A stretch of 64,000 nucleotides of DNA from Streptomyces spinoverrucosus (GCF_006539505.1 NZ_BJND01000017.1:1-64000), one strand, 5' to 3'. Numbered from the stretch's first letter, positions 18,177 to 28,090 are shown. Translations and numbers: made by a program. The notes: generated from the sequence alone by a model not told the origin.

Positions 18177-19940
18177 TCAGAGACGTTCGGGGGTCCTGAT
18201 GCCCAACAGGGCCATGCCCTGGTGGAGCGTTCGGGCCGTCACGTCGCAGAGGAACAGGCGGTTCTCGATGTGTGCCGGGGTTTCGGCCTTCAGGACCGGG
18301 CACTTGTCGTAGAACGACGTGTACAGGGACGCCAGCTGGTACAGGTACGCCGCCAGCTTGTGCGGGGCGTACTCCGTTGCCGCCTCCGCGACCGTCTCCG
18401 CGAACGCGTCCACGTGCAGGCCCAATGCGCGTTCCGCCTCGTGCAGGTCCAGCTCCGGGTGGGCCTGCGGGCGGGACTCGCCGGCCTTGCGGAGGATGGA
18501 CTGGATACGGGCGTACGCGTACTGGAGGTAGACCGAGGTGTCGCCGTTCAGCGAGACCATCTGGTCCAGGTCGAACTTGTAGTCGCGGTTCGCCGAGGTG
18601 GACAGGTCGGCGTACTTCACCGCGCCGATGCCCACCTGGGCGCCGCGCTCGGCGATCTCCTCCTCGGAGAGGTCCTGGGCCTTCTCCCGTACGACGGCGG
18701 AGGCGCGGTCGATCGCCTCGTCGAGGAGGTCGACCAGCCGGACCGTCTCGCCCTCACGCGTCTTGAACGGCTTGCCGTCCTTGCCGAGGACCGTGCCGAA
18801 GGCCAGCTGGTACGCCTTCACGTCGTCGTTCAGCCAGCCCGCCCTGCGGGCCGTCTCGAAGACCATCTTGAAGTGGAGGGACTGGCGGGCGTCCACGACG
18901 TAGATCAGGCTGTTCGCCTTCAGGTTGAAGACGCGGTCGCGGATCGCGGACAGGTCCGTCGCCGCGTAGCCGTAGCCGCCGTCCGACTTCTGCACGATCA
19001 GCGGGACCGGCTTGCCGTCCGGGCCCTTGATGTCGTCGAAGAAGACGCACAGCGCGCCCTCCGAGCGGACGGCCACTCCTGATTCCTCCAGGAGGCGGCA
19101 GGTCTCGGCGAGCATGTCGTTGTAGCCGGACTCGCCGACGATGTCGGGGTCGCGGACCTCCATGTCCAGCTTCTCGAAGACCGAGAAGAAGTAGATCTTC
19201 GACTCGTCGACGAACTTCTGCCACATGGCGAGCGTGTGCGGGTCGCCGGCCTGGAGGTCGACGACCCGGCGGCGCGCCCTGGTCTTGAACTCCTCGTCGG
19301 AGTCGAACAGCTTGCGGGCGGCCTTGTAGAGGCGGTCGAGGTTCGACATCGCCTCCTCGCCGGTGACCTGGGCGGCCTTGTGGTCCAGCTCGTGCGGGTG
19401 CTCGTCGAGGTACTGGATGAGCATGCCGAACTGGGTGCCCCAGTCGCCGATGTGGTGCCGGCGGACGACGTTCTCGCCGGTGAACTCCAGGAGCTGGACG
19501 ACCGAGTCGCCGATCACCGCGGAGCGGAGGTGGCCGACGTGCATCTCCTTGGCCACGTTCGGCTGGGCGTAGTCGATGACCGTCGTGCCCGGGTGCTCCG
19601 CGTACGGGACGCCGAGGCGGGCGTCGGGGTCAGTGGCGCGGGCGGCGAGGTTCTCGTTGATCGCCTGGTCGGTGACCGTGATGTTGAGGAAGCCGGGGCC
19701 GGAGACCTCGATGTCCTTGATCACGTCGCCGGTGACGACCTGGGAGACGACCTGGGCCGCCAGTTCCCTCGGGTTCGCCTTCGCCTTCTTCGCGAGGGCC
19801 AGGATCCCGTTGGCCTGGAAGTCGGCCCTGTCGCTACGTCGCAGCAGCGGGTCCGAGTCGGCGGCCTCCGGCAGGGCAGCCGAGAGGGCGGACGCGAGGC
19901 GCTGATGGACGGAAGCGGTGAGGGACGTGACCGAGGCCAT
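18177..19940 (-). CDS. argS: arginyl-tRNA synthetase
   Basis: A class I synthetase that charges tRNA-Arg. It has 587 residues from the ATG at 19940 ([19 protein letters not shown]). The HIGH motif is [20 protein letters not shown]. The ArgRS N-terminal additive domain (residues 1-100) and the C-terminal DALR tRNA-binding domain ([13 protein letters not shown]) are present. A canonical KMSKS is not seen, which is normal for many ArgRS. A GAGGAG site lies about 13 bases upstream, rather far. It is divergent from lysS with a 145-bp shared upstream region. Confidence 0.97.
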   Translation of the reverse strand: MASVTSLTASVHQRLASALSAALPEAADSDPLLRRSDRADFQANGILALAKKAKANPRELAAQVVSQVVTGDVIKDIEVSGPGFLNITVTDQAINENLAARATDPDARLGVPYAEHPGTTVIDYAQPNVAKEMHVGHLRSAVIGDSVVQLLEFTGENVVRRHHIGDWGTQFGMLIQYLDEHPHELDHKAAQVTGEEAMSNLDRLYKAARKLFDSDEEFKTRARRRVVDLQAGDPHTLAMWQKFVDESKIYFFSVFEKLDMEVRDPDIVGESGYNDMLAETCRLLEESGVAVRSEGALCVFFDDIKGPDGKPVPLIVQKSDGGYGYAATDLSAIRDRVFNLKANSLIYVVDARQSLHFKMVFETARRAGWLNDDVKAYQLAFGTVLGKDGKPFKTREGETVRLVDLLDEAIDRASAVVREKAQDLSEEEIAERGAQVGIGAVKYADLSTSANRDYKFDLDQMVSLNGDTSVYLQYAYARIQSILRKAGESRPQAHPELDLHEAERALGLHVDAFAETVAEAATEYAPHKLAAYLYQLASLYTSFYDKCPVLKAETPAHIENRLFLCDVTARTLHQGMALLGIRTPERL

Positions 19941-20085
19941 AGGAATGGGTGCCGTTCTCCTCGTGGGGATGGATAGACACGGCCAGTATCCCATGGGGGG
20001 TAAAGCGGTTTTCCCGGGCGCGATGCGGTCTGGGAGAATGGAGAACCTTCACCACAGCTCTCAGGAAAAAGAGGACGTGCCGATC

Positions 20086-21822
20086 GTGGCTCTGAGCACC
20101 GAGACCACCGACTGGGTCTCCCGTTTCGCGGACGAGGTCATCGAGGAGTCGGAGCGTCGGGCCCCGGGCAAACCCGTCGTCGTCGCGTCCGGGCTCTCGC
20201 CGTCCGGTCCCATTCACCTGGGCAACCTCCGGGAGGTCATGACCCCGCACCTCGTCGCCGACGAGATCCGGCGGCGGGGTTATGAGGTGCGGCATCTGAT
20301 CTCGTGGGACGACTACGACCGGTACCGGAAGGTGCCCGCCGGTGTCGCCGGGGTCGACGCGTCCTGGAGCGAGCACATCGGCAAGCCGCTGACCTCCGTG
20401 CCGGCGCCCGCCGGGTCGTCGTACCCGAACTGGGCCGAGCACTTCAAGGCGGCCATGATCGAGTCGCTGGGTGAGCTGGGCGTCGAGTTCGACGGGATCA
20501 GCCAGACCGCGCAGTACACCTCCGGGGTGTACCGCGAGCAGATCCTGCACGCGATGCGGCACCGGGGGGAGATCGACGCCGTGCTCGCGCAGTATCGGAC
20601 CAAGCCGAAGGCGCAGGGCAAGAAGCCGCAGCAGAAGGCCGTCGACGAGGCGGAGATCGAGGCCGTGGAGGGGTCGGGGGCGGCGAGTGAGGACGACGGC
20701 AGTTCCGGTGCCGCCGGGTACTTCCCGTACAAGCCGTACTGCGGCAACTGCGAGAAGGACCTCACCACCGTCACCTCCTACGACGACAACACCACCGAGC
20801 TGACGTACGCCTGCACGGCCTGCGGTTTCTCCGAGACCGTCCGGCTGAACGAGTTCAACCGCGGCAAGCTGGTCTGGAAGGTCGACTGGCCGATGCGGTG
20901 GGCGTACGAGGGTGTGATCTTCGAGCCGAGCGGTGTCGATCACTCGTCGCCGGGGTCGAGCTTCCAGGTGGGCGGGCAGATCGTCGGGATCTTCGGCGGC
21001 AAGCAGCCGATCGGGCCGATGTACGCGTTCGTGGGGATCTCCGGGATGGCGAAGATGTCGTCGTCGCGGGGCGGGGTGCCCACCCCGGCCGACGCGCTGA
21101 AGATCATGGAGCCGCAGCTGCTGCGCTGGCTGTACGCCCGGCGCAGGCCCAACCAGTCGTTCAAGATCGCCTTCGATCAGGAGATCCAGCGGCTGTACGA
21201 CGAGTGGGACAAGCTCGACGCCAAGGTGGCCGACGGTTCCGCGCTGCCGGCGGACGTGGCCGCGCACTCGCGTGCGGTGCGCACGGCCGCCGGTGAGCTG
21301 CCGAGGACGCCGCGGCCGATGCCGTACCGGACGCTCGCGTCCGTCGCCGACATCACCGCCGGGCACGAGGACCAGGCGCTGCGGATCCTCAGCGAGCTGG
21401 ACCCCGACAAGCCGCTCGGCTCGCTGGACGAGGTGCGGCCCCGGTACGGCAGGGCCGAGGCGTGGATCAACACGCACGTGCCCGCCGACCAGCGGACCAT
21501 CGTGCGTGAGGAGCCCGACGTCGAGCTGCTGAAGTCGCTCGACGAGGCGTCCCAGCGGTCGATCCGGCTGCTGCTCGACGGGCTGGCGGACCACTGGTCG
21601 CTGGACGGCCTGACCCACCTCGTGTACGGCGTGCCCAAGGTCCAGGCGGGCTTCCCCGCCGACGCCACGCCGAAGGAACTCCCGCCGGAGATCAAGACGG
21701 CCCAGCGGTCGTTCTTCGCCCTGCTGTACCACCTGCTGGTGGGCCGGGACACCGGGCCGCGACTGCCTACGCTGCTGCTGGCGGTGGGGCAGGAGCGGGT
21801 GCGGGCGCTGCTCGGGGAGTAA
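20086..21822 (+). CDS. lysS: lysyl-tRNA synthetase, class I (archaeal type)
   Basis: A class I LysRS charging tRNA-Lys, 578 residues. HIGH is SGLSPSGPIHLGNLRE and KMSKS is AKMSSSRGGVPTP. A zinc-binding region YCGNCEK...ACTACGF lies near residues 220-245. The GTG at 20086 (VALSTETTDWVSRFADE) is chosen because AAGAGG lies 11 bases upstream; a nearer GTG at 20077 would be only 2 bases from it, and longer frames extend upstream without a site. Class I LysRS is the usual housekeeping enzyme of streptomycetes. Confidence 0.95.
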   Translation: MALSTETTDWVSRFADEVIEESERRAPGKPVVVASGLSPSGPIHLGNLREVMTPHLVADEIRRRGYEVRHLISWDDYDRYRKVPAGVAGVDASWSEHIGKPLTSVPAPAGSSYPNWAEHFKAAMIESLGELGVEFDGISQTAQYTSGVYREQILHAMRHRGEIDAVLAQYRTKPKAQGKKPQQKAVDEAEIEAVEGSGAASEDDGSSGAAGYFPYKPYCGNCEKDLTTVTSYDDNTTELTYACTACGFSETVRLNEFNRGKLVWKVDWPMRWAYEGVIFEPSGVDHSSPGSSFQVGGQIVGIFGGKQPIGPMYAFVGISGMAKMSSSRGGVPTPADALKIMEPQLLRWLYARRRPNQSFKIAFDQEIQRLYDEWDKLDAKVADGSALPADVAAHSRAVRTAAGELPRTPRPMPYRTLASVADITAGHEDQALRILSELDPDKPLGSLDEVRPRYGRAEAWINTHVPADQRTIVREEPDVELLKSLDEASQRSIRLLLDGLADHWSLDGLTHLVYGVPKVQAGFPADATPKELPPEIKTAQRSFFALLYHLLVGRDTGPRLPTLLLAVGQERVRALLGE

Positions 21823-21841
21823 GCCGCTTCTCCACGGTGAT

Positions 21842-21871
21842 GGGGGCGCCTGGTGTTCGCCGGGCGCCCCC
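21842..21871 (+). terminator. hairpin after lysS
   Basis: GGGGGCGCC and its complement GGCGCCCCC are separated by a 12-base loop, 20 bases after the lysS stop. A GC-rich stem without a long T tract is typical of Streptomyces terminators. Confidence 0.7.
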
Positions 21872-21976
21872 CTCTGCTCACTCGTTCACTCGGTCGGGTC
21901 GTGGGGATCGCGGCTCGGCGGGGCGGCCCTTAGCGTCGGCCACGGAAATGACCGTTCCGTCGCGAAGGAGCCCCCC

Positions 21977-22225
21977 ATGGCGGACAACAGGACCAAGAAC
22001 GAGTTCACGTTCGTCGTCACCGGCGTTGAGCTGACCGAGGAACAGCAGGAGCGGGTGAGTCGGGCCATCGCACAGGCGGGTGCGCTGGCGCTGGGTGACC
22101 TTGCGCCGGCCGACGCGACGCCGGTGCGGCTGTCCGGGAAGATCTGGTGGACCGGGCAGCCCAAGCCCAACCTGATGCGGGAGCTCCAGGAATACGCCGC
22201 CGCAGAGGCCGGGTACCAGCGGTGA
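21977..22225 (+). CDS. small conserved-type hypothetical protein
   Basis: An 82-residue soluble protein, not recognised. It has a beta strand NEFTFVVTGVELTEEQQERV followed by a helix and SGKIWWTGQPKPNLMREL. The ribosome site GAAGGAG is good. The final codon and stop overlap the GTG of the next gene (GTGA), so the two are translationally coupled and probably act together. Confidence 0.75.
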   Translation: MADNRTKNEFTFVVTGVELTEEQQERVSRAIAQAGALALGDLAPADATPVRLSGKIWWTGQPKPNLMRELQEYAAAEAGYQR

Positions 22226-22671
22226 CCTCGGGGACCGCCGGCCGGGAGGAGGGAGCATCCGGGCAGCCACGGGCCTGCCCCAGCGCCCCCTGCGCCACAG
22301 GAGCCTCGCTGCTCGGGGTCATGACCGGCGCCGGTCGACTGGCGTATCTGCCCGTCCCGGTGGTGGTCGACCAGTCCTTCGCCGACCGGCTGGAGGCGGC
22401 GGGGCGTCCGGAGAGCCGGTACCGGTTCACGGGTGCCTGTGTCGAAGGCGGGTGCCCGCAGTGGACGGGCACCGACTGTGCAGTCATCGACCACGTCCTG
22501 GACGAGTCGGATGTCACCGACCCCGCCGACGGGACACTTCCGAGCTGTGGCATCCGACGCGACTGCCGGTGGTTCGTGCAGCGCGGGGCGGCCGCGTGTG
22601 CCGTCTGTCCGACCCTCGTGGCGGACACGGGCGGAACGGTTACCTACCGGTCGGCACACGGTCTGGACTGA
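22222..22671 (+). CDS. cysteine-rich hypothetical protein
   Basis: A 149-residue protein starting at the GTG that overlaps the previous stop. It is not recognised. Nine Cys residues fall in spaced pairs: CPSAPC near residue 19, CVEGGC, a lone C in TDCAVID, CGIRRDC and CAVC near the C-terminus. This suggests zinc or Fe-S binding, or disulfides if exported, though no signal peptide is clear. The segment PVPVVVDQSFADRLEAAG precedes the Cys region. An alternative in-frame ATG lies at 22321 (MTGAGRLAYLPVP). Confidence 0.7.
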   Translation: MTSGTAGREEGASGQPRACPSAPCATGASLLGVMTGAGRLAYLPVPVVVDQSFADRLEAAGRPESRYRFTGACVEGGCPQWTGTDCAVIDHVLDESDVTDPADGTLPSCGIRRDCRWFVQRGAAACAVCPTLVADTGGTVTYRSAHGLD

Positions 22672-22693
22672 ACCGGGCGCCTTCCAGGGGCCG

Positions 22694-23950
22694 TTACGCG
22701 ATGTGGTCTTCTTCCAGTTCCGTGTAGTGGCGGTTTGTGAAGTCGTTGACCAGGCGCTTGGCTTCCGTGCCGTCGAGGCGGATGCCGAACTCCGCCTCGA
22801 TGTTGTCGATGAGCTGGTTCGGGGTCGGGTAGCTGCCGTTGATCGACTGCTTGAAGACCTGGTAGAACGACTCGTCGTCCGGCTCCGGGGGCGGTGTGCC
22901 GCCGCCTTCGCCCAGTTCACGGGTGCGGCCGGGGCCCACCGGGATGGGGAACGTGCCGGTGTCCTCCGGGGAGGGGTCGGGGATCGGCGGGGGTTCCTCG
23001 TAGTGCTGCTGGTACTGCTCCGCCTGGCGCTGCTCCTCGTACCACTCGGCGTACGCGGCCTCGGGGTCGTAGTTGGGGTCGTAGCCGCCGTGGTACTCGA
23101 TGGTCTGGGGGTCGCGGGCGTGGAGCCAGGGGTTCTGGTGCTCCGTCTGGTCGAGTTGTACGGAGTCCTGGTTGCTGTGGCGTTGGGGGCGCTGCTCGCT
23201 GGGAGGTGCCGTTGCTGACTCCAAGGCGTGCTGCGGCGGCGCCGGGGGTATCAGCGTCGGTTCTATGCCCGCCGCTGCCAGGCCCGATGGGGCCGTGTCC
23301 GCGAGGGGGACGCCGTACTTGGCCAGGCGGAGTGGCATCAGGGCCTCCACCGGGGCCTTGCGGCGCCAGGCGCGGCCGTAGCGGGAGCGGAGGCGGGCCT
23401 GGTAGACGAGGCGTTCCTGTTCCAGCTTGATGACCTGGTCGTAGGAGCGCAGCTCCCAGAGCTTCATGCGGCGCCAGAGGAGGAAGGTGGGGATGGGGGA
23501 GAGCAGCCAGCGGGTGAGGCGGACGCCCTCCATGTGTTTGTCGGCCGTGATGTCCGCGATGCGGCCGATCGCGTGCCGGGCCGCCTCCACCGAGACCACG
23601 AACAGAATCGGGATCACACCGTGCATGCCCACGCCCAGCGGGTCCGGCCACGCCGCCGCGCCGTTGAAGGCGATCGTCGCCGCCGTCAGCAGCCAGGCCG
23701 TCTGACGCAGCAGCGGGAAGGGAATCCGGATCCAGGTGAGGAGCAGGTCCAGGGCGAGCAGGACGCAGATGCCCGCGTCGATGCCGATCGGGAAGACGTA
23801 ACTGAAGTCCCCGAAGCCCTTCTTGAGGGCGAGTTCGCGTACGGCTGCGTACGAGCCCGCGAAGCCGATGCCCGCGATGATCACGGCACCGAAGACGACC
23901 ACGCCGATGAGAACGCGGTGCATCCGTGTCAGCTGAAGTGGCGCGGCCAC
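22694..23950 (-). CDS. DUF2637 (SpdB-like) membrane protein
   Basis: A 418-residue protein. The GTG at 23950 follows GGGAGGGG at good spacing. Four to five membrane segments fill residues ~15-140 (VLIGVVVFGAVIIAGIGFAG, IGIDAGICVLLALDLLLTWI, AWLLTAATIAFNGAAAW, GVIPILFVVSVEAARHAIG). They are followed by a long soluble part rich in Pro, Gln and Tyr (WYEEQRQAEQYQQHYEE). The membrane part matches DUF2637, related to plasmid spread proteins but widespread in Streptomyces chromosomes. Function unknown. Confidence 0.85.
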   Translation of the reverse strand: MAAPLQLTRMHRVLIGVVVFGAVIIAGIGFAGSYAAVRELALKKGFGDFSYVFPIGIDAGICVLLALDLLLTWIRIPFPLLRQTAWLLTAATIAFNGAAAWPDPLGVGMHGVIPILFVVSVEAARHAIGRIADITADKHMEGVRLTRWLLSPIPTFLLWRRMKLWELRSYDQVIKLEQERLVYQARLRSRYGRAWRRKAPVEALMPLRLAKYGVPLADTAPSGLAAAGIEPTLIPPAPPQHALESATAPPSEQRPQRHSNQDSVQLDQTEHQNPWLHARDPQTIEYHGGYDPNYDPEAAYAEWYEEQRQAEQYQQHYEEPPPIPDPSPEDTGTFPIPVGPGRTRELGEGGGTPPPEPDDESFYQVFKQSINGSYPTPNQLIDNIEAEFGIRLDGTEAKRLVNDFTNRHYTELEEDHIA

Positions 23951-24090
23951 CCGTATTCCCCTCCCACTGCGTGTTGTTGCGCGCCCAACAGGGTGGCACA
24001 TGCGTACGGGGGGCGGGTGGCCGGATCGTGTACGTCAGCTCTTCCGTGACACTTCCGGTGGCTGCCGGTGATCCGCCGGGGGGATCGGGG

Positions 24091-24918
24091 TCAGCTGTTC
24101 TTCGCGGGTGTTTCGGATGAAGTGGCGGACTTGGAGGGTGAGTTGGTGCCACCAGGGGTTGCCGAGGCGTCCGTCTCGTTCGCCTTCGTGACCGCGGTCA
24201 CCGCCTCCTTGGCCGCCTTCTTCGCCGCCTTCATCAGGTCGTCGGCGTCCGGCGTCTCGTCGCCTGCCAGGCCCGCGCCGTTGTAGTCGAGGGTGACGAC
24301 GACGTTCTCGACGCGCGCCACGATCGTCTGCTGCTTGAAGGCGCCTTCCTTCTTCTTCAGGTCGTAACGCACCGCCGTCGCCTGGTCGCCGGTGCCGGTG
24401 ACCTGCTCGGCCTTGGTGTTCTTGGCACCCTCGGCCGACTGGACGTCGGTGACCTGCTTCTCGTAGTACTCCTGCGCCCGCTGCTCGCCCGCGCCGCGCG
24501 TGACGTCGGACTCGAAGCGCAGCAGGGAGACATTCAGCCAGCGGAACTGGGAGCCGTCGACGCCGTTGTTGTCGAGGCTGTCCCAGGAACAGCCGGCCCG
24601 GGTCGACACATCGTCCGAGTTCGCTTCCTTGCCCGACTTGCCCGCCTCCGGGACCAGTTCCTCCAGCGTCTTCGTCGACAGCACCTTGCACGGCTCGGGC
24701 AGTTTCGCGTACGCCGCCGCCTGCACGGTGGGCGAGGGGCTCGCGGAGGCGCCCGCCGGGCTCTCGGACGCCTGCTTGGCATCGGCGTCGGAGCCGGAGT
24801 CCGAGGAGCAGCCTGCGGCGATCAGCATCACGGGGACGGCCGCCGCGCCGACAAGGACGCGGGTGAGGCGGCTGGCTCGCTGATGGCGCTGTTCGGCTCG
24901 CTGTGCTCGTCGCTGCAT
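24091..24918 (-). CDS. DUF3558-type lipoprotein
   Basis: A 275-residue exported lipoprotein. The signal sequence from the ATG at 24918 (MQRRAQRAEQRHQRASRL, then GAAAVPVMLIAAGCSS) ends in a lipobox at AAGC. A Ser/Ala linker leads to a DUF3558-like domain beginning PEPCKVLSTKTLEELVPEA with CSWD downstream. A start further upstream at 24963 is unlikely because GAAGGAACC precedes 24918. It is a tandem paralogue of the next gene. Confidence 0.87.
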   Translation of the reverse strand: MQRRAQRAEQRHQRASRLTRVLVGAAAVPVMLIAAGCSSDSGSDADAKQASESPAGASASPSPTVQAAAYAKLPEPCKVLSTKTLEELVPEAGKSGKEANSDDVSTRAGCSWDSLDNNGVDGSQFRWLNVSLLRFESDVTRGAGEQRAQEYYEKQVTDVQSAEGAKNTKAEQVTGTGDQATAVRYDLKKKEGAFKQQTIVARVENVVVTLDYNGAGLAGDETPDADDLMKAAKKAAKEAVTAVTKANETDASATPGGTNSPSKSATSSETPAKNS

Positions 24919-25027
24919 GGTTCCTTCACTCGTGACACTCGGGTAACGGGTCCGAGAGGTCACGGTACGCGGTGAGGGAAGTGTGCGGACTCGGTTCGGC
25001 CGCTTTGCGCGGGGGCGCGAAGAGGCG

Positions 25028-25885
25028 CTACTCCGCGAGCGAATCGGCCAGCTGCGCGGCCAGTTTCCGGGCCCTGTCCTGCATTTCCTTGCTGTCCGGT
25101 ACGACTCCGACGGTCGCCGGTTGCTCCTCGTACTCGATGGTCACGATGACGTTGGACGTGCGGAACGCCACAGTCACCGTGCGCTGCTTGGCCGTCGAAC
25201 CGGAGCTGCTCAGCTCGTCGTCGAGGAAGGCCTCGTCGGCGAGGTCGTCCAGGACGCGGGGTTGGAGGGCGGTGGGGGTGGCGCTGGAGGTGGGGCCAGT
25301 GGGGCTCGATGTGCCGCTCGGGGTGCCCGAGGGGGCGCCCTGGGGGGTGGTGGTGGCGGAGGGGGTGGCCGTCCCGCTCGGGGACTCGGTCCCGTCGTCG
25401 GTCGCGGTTTCGGTGATCGTCTCCGTCGGTGTCGGCTCCGGGAGGTCCGCCGCCTCCTGCTTGCCCGCGAACAGCTCCTGCGCCTGGTCGTCGTCGCTGA
25501 CCGTGTTGTCGTACGACACCACGCGCTCGAAGTCTACGAACAGGTGGTCCGTGGCGGAGCTGGACTCGACCTTCCAGCGGCAGCCGACCTTGCGGTCGTT
25601 GTCGTAGGTGAGCGTGGGCTTGCCCTGGTAGGCCTGCTCGCGCTGTTCCTCGTCGGCGATCTGCTGGAGGCCGGGCAGGAGGGAGTCGAGGGTGTCCTCG
25701 CCGACCGCGCCGCAGGGTTCGGGGAGGTTGCGGTAGCGGCCGGGTTCGGCCGCCGCCGTCGCCGTACCTGCGTTGTCGGAGTTGGCGCTGTCCGTGGTGT
25801 CGCCGCCGTCGGAGCCGCTGGTGCAGCCGGCCAGCAGGGCCGCGAGGAGCGCGGCGACGCCGGTTACGTACGCCTTCCGCTGCAC
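25028..25885 (-). CDS. DUF3558-type lipoprotein, paralogue
   Basis: A 285-residue exported lipoprotein. The GTG at 25885 follows GAGGAG and gives VQRKAYVTGVAALLAALLAG ending in the lipobox LAGC. It shares with its neighbour the order lipobox, Ser/Thr/Asp linker, LPEPCGAVGEDTLDSLLPGL, a Cys-Arg-Trp motif and a C-terminal VTVAFRTSNVIVTIEYE strand. A long Thr/Ser/Pro linker (PTPTETITETATDDGTESP) interrupts the domain near residue 175. The two genes are close and co-directional and arose by duplication. Confidence 0.87.
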   Translation of the reverse strand: MQRKAYVTGVAALLAALLAGCTSGSDGGDTTDSANSDNAGTATAAAEPGRYRNLPEPCGAVGEDTLDSLLPGLQQIADEEQREQAYQGKPTLTYDNDRKVGCRWKVESSSATDHLFVDFERVVSYDNTVSDDDQAQELFAGKQEAADLPEPTPTETITETATDDGTESPSGTATPSATTTPQGAPSGTPSGTSSPTGPTSSATPTALQPRVLDDLADEAFLDDELSSSGSTAKQRTVTVAFRTSNVIVTIEYEEQPATVGVVPDSKEMQDRARKLAAQLADSLAE

Positions 25886-26053
25886 GGTCAGGCTCCTCTC
25901 GCTGGTTAATCGCTTGATGTTCCGGGGCTCGCCCTGGAGACAATGTGTATCGCACGCACTGCCGTGAACGCCGGTCCGTTGTCCGTAACGTCGACCTTGC
26001 GCCGGTTTTGCGTTTCGAGGCTTTTGATTTTCTTCCGGGGGAACGAGGACGTT

Positions 26054-27247
26054 ATGTCGTATGTCGAAATACCGGGCGCGAAGGTGCCGATCCGTATGTG
26101 GACGGACCCGGCGACGGTCGAGGAGGTCGCGCTCCAGCAGCTGCGGAACGTGGCGACGCTGCCGTGGATCAAGGGGCTCGCGGTCATGCCGGATGTTCAC
26201 TACGGCAAGGGCGCGACGGTCGGGTCCGTGATCGCTATGCGGGGCGCTGTCTGTCCGGCGGCGGTCGGTGTCGACATCGGGTGCGGGATGTCGGCGGTGA
26301 AGACGTCGCTGACGGAGAACGACCTTCCCGGGGATCTGTCGCGGCTGCGGTCGAAGATCGAGCAGGTGATTCCGGTGGGGCGGGGGATGCATGACAGTCC
26401 CGTCGATCCGGGGCGGCTGTATGGGTTCGCGACCGGAGGGTGGGACGACTTCTGGGAGCGGTTCGGCGGGGTCGCCGAGGCGGTGAAGTTCCGTGAGGAG
26501 CGGGCCGTCAAGCAGATGGGGACGCTGGGTAGCGGCAACCACTTTGTCGAGGTGTGCGTGGATACGTCCGGTTCGGTGTGGCTGATGCTGCACTCCGGTT
26601 CCCGCAACATCGGCAAGGAGCTGGCCGAGCACCACATCGGCGTCGCCCAGAAGCTGCCGCACAACCAGGGCCTGGTCGACCGCGACCTCGCCGTCTTCAT
26701 CGCGGACACCCCGCAGATGGCGGCGTACCGCAACGATCTGTTCTGGGCGCAGGAGTACGCCAAGTACAACCGCGCGATCATGATGGCGCTCCTGAAGGAT
26801 GTGATCCGCAAGGAGTTCAAGAAGGCCAAGCCGGTCTTCGAGCAGGAGATCTCCTGCCACCACAACTACGTGGCGGAGGAGCGGTACGAGGGGATGGACC
26901 TGCTCGTCACCCGCAAGGGCGCGATCCATGCCGGCTCCGGGGAGTACGGGATCATCCCGGGCTCGATGGGCACCGGTTCGTACATCGTGAAGGGCCTCGG
27001 CAACGAGAAGTCCTTCAACTCCGCCTCGCACGGCGCCGGCCGGCGGATGAGCCGCAACGCCGCCAAGCGGCGCTTCTCCACGAAGGACCTGGAGGAGCAG
27101 ACGCGGGGTGTGGAGTGCCGTAAGGACTCCGGCGTGGTGGACGAGATCCCGGGCGCCTACAAGCCGATCGAGCAGGTCATCGATCAGCAGCGGGACCTGG
27201 TGGAGGTCGTGGCGAAGCTGCGGCAGGTGGTCTGCGTGAAGGGTTGA
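26054..27247 (+). CDS. rtcB: RtcB-type RNA ligase
   Basis: A 397-residue RNA ligase that joins 2',3'-cyclic-phosphate or 3'-phosphate ends to 5'-OH ends using GTP and Mn2+. Family landmarks include MPDVHYGKGATVGSVIA, VGVDIGCGMSAVKT (metal site), GTLGSGNHFVEV, HSGSRNIGKELAE and, near the C-terminus, SHGAGRRMSRNAAKRRF with the guanylylated His. The ATG at 26054 follows GAGGAC and begins MSYVEIPGAKVPIRMW. It stands alone without RtcA or RtcR. Confidence 0.95.
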   Translation: MSYVEIPGAKVPIRMWTDPATVEEVALQQLRNVATLPWIKGLAVMPDVHYGKGATVGSVIAMRGAVCPAAVGVDIGCGMSAVKTSLTENDLPGDLSRLRSKIEQVIPVGRGMHDSPVDPGRLYGFATGGWDDFWERFGGVAEAVKFREERAVKQMGTLGSGNHFVEVCVDTSGSVWLMLHSGSRNIGKELAEHHIGVAQKLPHNQGLVDRDLAVFIADTPQMAAYRNDLFWAQEYAKYNRAIMMALLKDVIRKEFKKAKPVFEQEISCHHNYVAEERYEGMDLLVTRKGAIHAGSGEYGIIPGSMGTGSYIVKGLGNEKSFNSASHGAGRRMSRNAAKRRFSTKDLEEQTRGVECRKDSGVVDEIPGAYKPIEQVIDQQRDLVEVVAKLRQVVCVKG

Positions 27248-27259
27248 CGCATTGAGGTG

Positions 27260-27283
27260 AGGCCCCCGGTGAGCCGGGGGCCT
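27260..27283. terminator. bidirectional hairpin between rtcB and the SDR gene
   Basis: AGGCCCCCGG, loop TGAG and CCGGGGGCCT form a perfect 10-bp stem just past the rtcB stop and before the convergent SDR stop. Confidence 0.8.
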
Positions 27284-27322
27284 CCCTGGCCTGCCTGACA
27301 AGAAAAGGGGGCCCGGGAGTTA

Positions 27323-28090
27323 CTACGTCACGCGGTGGACCTTGGTGTTCGACGCCTGGGCTCGGGGGCGGACGACGAGGAGGTCGATGTTGACGTGGCT
27401 CGGGCGGGTGATCGCCCAGGTGATGGTGTCGGCGACGTCGTCGGCGGTGAGGGGGTCGGGGACGCCCTCGTAGACCTTTGCCGCCTTCTCCTCGTCGCCG
27501 GCGAAGCGGGTCAGGGCGAACTCGTCCGTCTTGACCATGCCGGGGGCGACCTCGATGACGCGGACCGGCCGGCCGACGATCTCCAGGCGGAGCGTTTCGG
27601 CCAGGACGTGGGCGCCGTGCTTGGCGGCGACGTAGCCCGCGCCGCCCTCGTACGTCGCGTGGCCCGCCGTGGAGGAGACGACCACCACCGTGCCGTCACC
27701 GCTCGCCTCCAGCTTGGGGAGCAGGGCCTGGGTGAGGTTGAGGGTGCCGATGACGTTCGTCTCGTACATCTGGCGCCAGTCCGCCGGGTCGCCGGTCGCC
27801 ACGGGGTCGGCGCCCAGTGCGCCGCCGGCGTTGTTCACGAGCACGCCGACCGTCTTGAAGGCGGTCGCGAACTCGTCCACCGCCGCGCGGTCGGTGACGT
27901 CCAGGGGGTACGCCGTCGCCTGGCCGCCGGCCTTGTTGATCTCCTCGGCCAGCGCCTCGATGCGGTCCTTGCGGCGGGCGGTGAGAACGACGCGGTAGCC
28001 CGCGGCCGCCAGCTGCCGTGCCGTGGCGGCGCCGATTCCGCTGCTCGCGCCGGTGACGACGGCGATGCGGGAGGCTGCGGAGGGGGTCAT
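27323..28090 (-). CDS. short-chain dehydrogenase/reductase
   Basis: A 255-residue NAD(P)-dependent classical SDR. The cofactor motif is VVTGASSGIGAATARQL, followed by VLVNNAGGALG and the catalytic VVVSSTAGHATYEGGAGYVA with YxxxK (YVAAK). ARRKD after beta-2 favours NADPH. The substrate is unknown; the sequence resembles the broad YdfG/serine dehydrogenase-like group. The ATG at 28090 follows GAGGAG. Confidence 0.92.
   Translation of the reverse strand: MTPSAASRIAVVTGASSGIGAATARQLAAAGYRVVLTARRKDRIEALAEEINKAGGQATAYPLDVTDRAAVDEFATAFKTVGVLVNNAGGALGADPVATGDPADWRQMYETNVIGTLNLTQALLPKLEASGDGTVVVVSSTAGHATYEGGAGYVAAKHGAHVLAETLRLEIVGRPVRVIEVAPGMVKTDEFALTRFAGDEEKAAKVYEGVPDPLTADDVADTITWAITRPSHVNIDLLVVRPRAQASNTKVHRVT

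Noticed and set aside
25943..27301. Long frames overlapping rtcB on the minus strand, extending the second DUF3558 gene
   Set aside because: The lipoprotein starts at 25885 with a ribosome site and signal peptide. The extension is simply antisense to rtcB.
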